Origin: Megasphaera elsdenii
GTDB lineage: Bacteria > Bacillota > Negativicutes > Veillonellales > Megasphaeraceae
Length of the DNA stretch: 9,136 nucleotides
Reading direction: 5' to 3'
Assembly (NCBI RefSeq): GCF_020539865.1
Contig: NZ_JAJBQV010000053.1
Coordinates: 1 to 9,136 of the forward strand
The notes under the pieces were generated by a model. The model ran no database searches, was not told where the DNA came from, and saw nothing but the letters and a program-made list of their open reading frames with translations. Both the position numbers and the translations under genes were made by a program. Shown one piece after another: positions 5,997-9,136 of this stretch; positions within the stretch are counted from its first letter, which is position 1; every line of letters begins with the position of its first letter.

Positions 5997-6956
5997 TCAT
6001 AACTCCACAATCTTAATGTCTTTGACGTATTTCCCCTGGCTTCGCAGCCACATTTCAATGCCCTTCCCGTAGACTTCTGCTTCCAGCTGGTACGTCCCGT
6101 TATCTTCACTCAGTATCTTCGCCGTCGGCAGGCGGTCTAGGATGGCGTCGATGTCGTAGCCCGTATAGGTGAAAGTGACGCGCTGCAGCCGACCGCCGTA
6201 CATGAACTGGACGCGCTTGCGGAACTCGCCTTCCTGGAAACGCCGGTTATATGGGATATGGAACGTTTCCTGTTCCACTTCCAAGGTCTTGATCCGGTCC
6301 AAGCGGTAAATGGTCGGCGTAATATCCCGGGCACTTTCATAAATCTTGGCAATCTCCTTGTCGTCGATGAAAGCGATGAGATAAAAATAGTACTCCGAAA
6401 AAAGCAGGGCCAGCGGCTTCAGCCGGCGCTTAACGATTTTCCGGTCCTTCAGACGGCCATAAGACACGTCGACATAGCGGTGCTGCTGGATAGCCTCGCC
6501 AAGATGCCACATGGTATCGAGGAAACTCGTCCGGTGCCGCGGTTCGACATAGTGGAAGGCCTCATTATTAACCAGGCGGGTCACCATAGCCTGATTCGAC
6601 GCTGGCACACAGCAGGAAATCACCTTGTGCAGCATGTCCTCCATTTCCGTTTTGACGAAAGCCCGGCTGTCAAGCAAAATCTTGCACAACGCCAAGATTT
6701 CACTATTGGACAACTTCTGCGCCTGGCCGCCTTCCATGCGGTAGCCCTTATCGACATAATCATAGACAATATCACAAGGCGTCCCATCGCCAAGGGCCAT
6801 GCCATTGCGGCAGAAAGCCCGGATATCCTCAATATCCCGCTGGATACTGCGCTCATTCACGCCATACTGCTGGGCCGCCGCTGCTTTCTGGATCGTCCGC
6901 CCGCCCAAGAGCTGCGAATACAGGGCCAGTACCCGCGAAACCTTATCTTCCTTCAA
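5997..6956 (-). CDS. WYL-domain transcriptional regulator
   Basis: A 319-residue DNA-binding regulator. Residues 5-50 form a winged helix-turn-helix of the DeoR/YafY type (VNERSIQRDIEDIRAF is the recognition region). Residues about 150-225 are a WYL domain with the family signature at YYFYLIAF (189-196) and an IYRLDRI segment (216-222). Residues about 257-317 are the C-terminal WCX-type extension ending in IKIVEL. WYL domains commonly sense nucleic-acid or nucleotide ligands and regulate accessory and defence genes; the ligand here is unknown. The start is TTG, with AAGG seven bases upstream, and no better in-frame start is visible. It is the last gene of a four-gene operon, 18 bases after the membrane-protein gene, and likely regulates that operon. 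Confidence 0.9.
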   Translation of the reverse strand: MKEDKVSRVLALYSQLLGGRTIQKAAAAQQYGVNERSIQRDIEDIRAFCRNGMALGDGTPCDIVYDYVDKGYRMEGGQAQKLSNSEILALCKILLDSRAFVKTEMEDMLHKVISCCVPASNQAMVTRLVNNEAFHYVEPRHRTSFLDTMWHLGEAIQQHRYVDVSYGRLKDRKIVKRRLKPLALLFSEYYFYLIAFIDDKEIAKIYESARDITPTIYRLDRIKTLEVEQETFHIPYNRRFQEGEFRKRVQFMYGGRLQRVTFTYTGYDIDAILDRLPTAKILSEDNGTYQLEAEVYGKGIEMWLRSQGKYVKDIKIVEL

Positions 6957-6974
6957 ACAATCACCTTCTCCCTT

Positions 6975-7328
6975 TTAAATCGTAATCGTCATCGTAATGG
7001 GCTGGGCTAATCCATACCACCGGGCGATAATATAAAGGACCAGCAGGTATAACAGCATATTGACAATCACACAGCGGACACGATGCCGATTTTCCTGGGG
7101 CCCCTTCTTGGGGACAAAAATACCGACGAGCAACCCCAAAAAGCTAAGGGTAATAAAAATCAGCAGTCCTCTTGTAAGCCACTCGCCGCTGTTCCACCCC
7201 GTCTCATAGACAGCCAAGAAACTGACGCCAAGGCCATAAATAAACGGCCATAAAACCTGTATCAAAATATAAAATAAAGGCCGCAAAATAAACCATTTAA
7301 TAAACTCATGAGCCACAGCCGTCCCCAT
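6975..7328 (-). CDS. small three-helix membrane protein, unknown function
   Basis: A 117-residue protein I cannot assign. It has three hydrophobic segments, at about 13-41, 53-72 and 85-105. The first is long and rich in aromatic residues (WFILRPLFYILIQVLWPFIYG). A basic loop FVPKKGPQENRHRVR (71-85) separates helices two and three and should face the cytoplasm. There is no signal peptide cleavage site and no recognisable catalytic motif. The ribosome binding site is weak (GAGAAAG six bases before the ATG), so translation may depend on coupling to the preceding gene, whose stop codon is 22 bases upstream. The operon context with EcsC-like and WYL proteins suggests an envelope-related role, but this is only inference. 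Confidence 0.78.
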   Translation of the reverse strand: MGTAVAHEFIKWFILRPLFYILIQVLWPFIYGLGVSFLAVYETGWNSGEWLTRGLLIFITLSFLGLLVGIFVPKKGPQENRHRVRCVIVNMLLYLLVLYIIARWYGLAQPITMTITI

Positions 7329-7350
7329 CGTTTACTTTCTCACGCCTTTC

Positions 7351-7557
7351 TCAAATCTTACAGACAAACTGATTACACGACTGTACACCTCGGGTCTTCA
7401 TGTTCCGCACCATACACTGGTTCTCAGCCAGCGGATCGTACTCCCAAAAACCGACAATCGGCGCCTTCGGCCGGATGGCCTGGTTCATCGGGTCATACCA
7501 GTGCTTACAAAAAGCACACTTATGTGAAGCGGGATGATTCAAATTCATGAGTTCCAT
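7351..7557 (-). CDS. small cysteine-rich, probably metal-binding protein
   Basis: A 68-residue protein of unknown family. It has Cys14-x2-Cys17, then Cys48, Cys61 and Cys66, with His12 and His19 flanking the first pair. The first pair lies in HKCAFCKHWYDP. This layout would suit a structural zinc site or possibly an iron-sulfur site, but I do not recognise a named domain. The start is very well supported by AAGGAGG upstream of the ATG. It lies 14 bases after the ecsC-like stop and 22 before the membrane-protein start, so it is an integral operon member. It lacks a signal peptide and is presumably cytoplasmic. Confidence 0.78.
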   Translation of the reverse strand: MELMNLNHPASHKCAFCKHWYDPMNQAIRPKAPIVGFWEYDPLAENQCMVRNMKTRGVQSCNQFVCKI

Positions 7558-7571
7558 CGTATCTGACCTCC

Positions 7572-8252
7572 TTAATCCATCTCATCAGGCGATACATTGA
7601 TGACTTCGACAGCTACTTCCCCATTTTCCATATGCCGGGCTTCCAGAATAAACATTTCCTTGGCCTTATTGCCAATAATCTGCGTCGAATATGCATCGAA
7701 GCCACCGCCAATCAGACCGCCGACGAGGGGAATGGCCTTCCCTAAATTAATGGCGCTCTTCGTCCCGAAACGCGACAACAAACGCATCGTAACCGTCCGA
7801 TTGATGCGGTTGAAGAGCACTGCCGACAACCGTTGAATCGCCTTAGCCGTCAACGTCGTCCCCACCTTGATACCAGCCTGTTTCAATACTTCCTTGAGCT
7901 GGTTGCCGCAAAGACAGGCGATGACCAGCGTCCGCACCCGATCGCTCTGCAAATCATAGCCGCCCATATGAGCAATGGCCGCAATCATCTGAAGCTGCAT
8001 ATACAGCACACTGAGGACATTGGCCGGCAAAGCCACGGGCAGCGTAATAGCGCCGCCTAAACTCGTCAAAAAGCCAGATGCACCGCACTTGATGACCTGA
8101 TTGCGGATCAACATATCCACCTGTTTCTCCAAATCATCGCCAGTCGCCATATATTCCGCCGCCAGCGCCTCGGCCCCCTTCATACCGGCAATGCCGCTGA
8201 GGGCCTTATCATAAGACAATGACAAAGCTTTTCCCATAGCCGTTACATCCAT
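7572..8252 (-). CDS. EcsC family protein
   Basis: A 226-residue protein of the EcsC family (PF12787), named after a Bacillus subtilis gene next to the EcsAB transporter; the molecular function is not established. Diagnostic segments are LIRNQVIKCGASGFLTSLGG (48-67), ITLPVALPANVLSVLYMQL (69-87), AAIAHMGGYDL (91-101), INLGKAIPLVGGLIGGGFDA (168-187). The glycine/alanine-rich stretches could be membrane-associated helices. The C-terminal tail (205-226) is acidic. AAGGTG lies six bases before the ATG. It is the first gene of the four-gene minus-strand operon. Upstream lie a -10-like TATGAT (8299-8294) and a perfect palindrome (8325-8346) that could control it. The coding sequence has the GC-rich character of the left part of the window, in contrast to the AT-rich DNA upstream. 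Confidence 0.88.
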   Translation of the reverse strand: MDVTAMGKALSLSYDKALSGIAGMKGAEALAAEYMATGDDLEKQVDMLIRNQVIKCGASGFLTSLGGAITLPVALPANVLSVLYMQLQMIAAIAHMGGYDLQSDRVRTLVIACLCGNQLKEVLKQAGIKVGTTLTAKAIQRLSAVLFNRINRTVTMRLLSRFGTKSAINLGKAIPLVGGLIGGGFDAYSTQIIGNKAKEMFILEARHMENGEVAVEVINVSPDEMD

Positions 8253-8324
8253 AGTATCACCTTACCCTACATATAAATTCTTCCCATACCTATATCATAG
8301 CAGATGACGACGACAAATTCTGTC

Positions 8325-8346
8325 ATTCACAATAATTATTGTGAAT
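8325..8346. promoter_or_regulatory. perfect 22-bp palindrome, candidate operator
   Basis: The half ATTCACAATAA (8325-8335) is followed directly by its exact complement (8336-8346). It lies 72 bases upstream of the ecsC-like start and about 26 bases upstream of a -10-like TATGAT (8299-8294, minus). A hairpin without a loop is unlikely to matter in RNA, so a site for a dimeric DNA-binding protein is the better reading. The WYL regulator of the same operon is a candidate, but I cannot match the site to a known regulator. Confidence 0.5.
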
Positions 8347-8418
8347 CTCATGCAAAGCATCTTCGAAAACCTAAATCATAAATATAAAGGCCCGCTATTA
8401 AATTCGAATATCACAAAT

Positions 8419-8456
8419 AGGTATTGGATAATATTTTTCAATATTATCCAATACCT
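8419..8456. terminator. perfect 17-bp-stem hairpin, possible terminator of the carrier-protein gene
   Basis: AGGTATTGGATAATATT (8419-8435), loop TTTC, then the exact complement (8440-8456). It lies about 50 bases beyond the stop codon of the acyl carrier protein gene. On the minus strand the stem is followed by TATTTGTG, a poor U-tract, so efficient intrinsic termination is uncertain. A protective 3' structure or a miniature repeat are alternatives. Confidence 0.5.
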
Positions 8457-8504
8457 TCACCATGCCATCTATTTATATTATATCATTTTTTTCATCAGCC
8501 CTAA

Positions 8505-8813
8505 TTATTTTTCTTCTTTTTCAAGCCTTTCCCTTTCTTCTATTTTATACATAATAAGACCTAAAAAATTCTGTATTTCTATATCTGAACCTATGAAATC
8601 TTTATGTACAAGTGATTGAACTTCTTCATCTGAAATGAAAATATCAAAAGTTTCCATAAATGCTCCTGTAAGTTCTACTATATCTAACGAATCGGCACCT
8701 AAATCACCAATCAAACATGTATCTAACCGAATATCTTCTATTTCATCATCAGTTAGGCCTAATTGTTCGATAATAATATTTATTACTTGTTCAGTAACAA
8801 TATACGGATCCAT
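8505..8813 (-). CDS. acyl carrier protein (phosphopantetheine-binding), non-housekeeping type
   Basis: A 102-residue carrier protein. The GDLGADSLDIVEL motif marks Ser42 as the site for 4'-phosphopantetheine, which would hold an acyl or aminoacyl group as a thioester. Helix 1 is VTEQVINIIIEQLGL (6-20). The region after helix 2 departs from fatty-acid-synthesis AcpP: the usual short TVGD-type segment is replaced by HKDFIGSDIEIQNFLGLIM, and the protein carries a charged tail (EERERLEKEEK). It is also longer than the usual 75-80 residues. GGAG lies about eight bases before the ATG. The coding DNA is strongly AT-rich compared with the genes to the left. No fatty-acid or polyketide gene is visible nearby, so a dedicated accessory pathway continuing past the right edge is likely; the partner enzymes are not in view. 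Confidence 0.88.
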   Translation of the reverse strand: MDPYIVTEQVINIIIEQLGLTDDEIEDIRLDTCLIGDLGADSLDIVELTGAFMETFDIFISDEEVQSLVHKDFIGSDIEIQNFLGLIMYKIEERERLEKEEK

Positions 8814-8849
8814 ATTATTTCTCCCTTCTCTTTTTCAAAAACATATGAT

Positions 8850-8891
8850 AAAAAACCATGAGCTTATAACAAAAAATCGTAAGCTCATGGT
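8850..8891 (-). terminator. terminator between the small peptide gene and the carrier-protein gene
   Basis: On the minus strand ACCATGAGCTTA (complement of 8880-8891) pairs perfectly with the arm at 8855-8866 across a 13-base loop, followed by a T run (8855-8851). It comes about 27 bases after the peptide stop codon and 37 bases before the carrier-protein start. It should strongly reduce transcription into the next gene. Confidence 0.8.
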
Positions 8892-8917
8892 CATTATCTC
8901 TATGATTAGTACATATA

Positions 8918-9037
8918 TCAGTTGGTATTAGCGTGACTACAATGTGTCATATAATGAGCACACCGTGCTCCAACAACAATATCATATTTTTGCGCTGCAG
9001 AAGCTTTGGGTAAACAAAATTGTTTCTTCTGTTCCAT
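8918..9037 (-). CDS. small Cys/His-rich peptide, possible modified-peptide precursor
   Basis: A 39-residue peptide beginning MEQKKQFCLPKASAAQKYD. It has a Lys/Gln-rich N-terminal half that looks like a leader, a central IVVGA, and a Cys/His-dense C-terminal part, RCAHYMTHCSHANTN. Cysteines are at 8, 26 and 33; histidines at 28, 32 and 35. The start is chosen because AGGAGAG stands seven bases before this ATG. The same frame stays open upstream to a TTG at 9106, but no ribosome binding site supports a longer product. A strong terminator follows directly, an arrangement common for highly expressed precursor peptides. I do not recognise the family. Alternatives are a small metal-binding or regulatory peptide. 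The DNA is AT-rich, like the neighbouring carrier-protein gene. Confidence 0.55.
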   Translation of the reverse strand: MEQKKQFCLPKASAAQKYDIVVGARCAHYMTHCSHANTN

Positions 9038-9136
9038 AATAATCTCTCCTGGTGCTAGCATATAAATAGGACAAGTCAAACTGAGGTTTTCCATAAAGTG
9101 ATACAATAAAAGTATATATAGGGGGCCTTAGTATGA

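Noticed and set aside
6258..7010. Plus-strand open frame of 250 codons opposite the WYL regulator
   Set aside because: Antisense shadow of a recognised regulator gene; it also runs into the neighbouring membrane-protein gene without any sign of its own signals.
8325..8346. Palindrome as a Rex or CRP/FNR site
   Set aside because: The half-sites are in the opposite order or wrong spacing for Rex, CRP and FNR consensus sequences, so no regulator name is justified.
8918..9106. Longer 62-residue version of the small peptide
   Set aside because: It needs a TTG start or an ATG without a ribosome binding site; the internal ATG at 9037 has a strong AGGAGAG at the right distance.

Overview
The window looks like chromosomal DNA from a Negativicutes bacterium of the Veillonellaceae type, most likely Megasphaera or a close relative. 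The main reason is the mmdA-mmdD-mmdC cluster, whose proteins closely resemble the biotin-dependent, sodium-pumping methylmalonyl-CoA decarboxylase of Veillonella. The codon usage is moderately GC-rich and the Shine-Dalgarno sequences are strong AGGAGG types. The genus is an inference; no rRNA or other marker gene is present.

Layout from left to right. Positions 1-55 hold nothing I can support. A repeat copy (56-148) abuts the stop codon of a secreted protein of unknown function (149-826, minus). A compact divergent promoter region (865-916) separates it from a plus-strand hotdog thioesterase of the fluoroacetyl-CoA thioesterase (FlK) type (986-1390), which ends in a strong symmetrical terminator (1398-1433). 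A large nested inverted-repeat element (1434-1650) fills the gap to the 3' end of mmdC. The minus-strand operon mmdA-mmdD-mmdC (4126 down to 1655) encodes the carboxyltransferase, membrane-anchor and biotin-carrier subunits. The beta subunit (the decarboxylase and sodium pump) and the small epsilon subunit are not here. Upstream of it lies an AAA-ATPase/PD-(D/E)XK gene split by a one-base frameshift (4222-5894).

Next comes a tight minus-strand operon of four genes (8252 down to 5997, gaps of 14-22 bases): an EcsC-family protein, a small cysteine protein, a three-helix membrane protein and a WYL-domain transcription regulator starting at TTG. It ends in a terminator at 5944-5991. The shared job of this operon is not known to me.

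From about 8260 to the right end the DNA becomes visibly AT-rich. It holds a perfect 22-bp palindrome, a perfect 17-bp-stem hairpin, a non-standard acyl carrier protein gene (8505-8813), a terminator, and a small Cys/His-rich peptide gene (8918-9037) with a strong ribosome binding site. This looks like the edge of a horizontally acquired accessory locus, possibly a peptide or specialised-metabolite system, that continues beyond the window. It is the best candidate here for something undescribed, but the evidence is only a composition shift, a peptide of suggestive design and a dedicated carrier protein.
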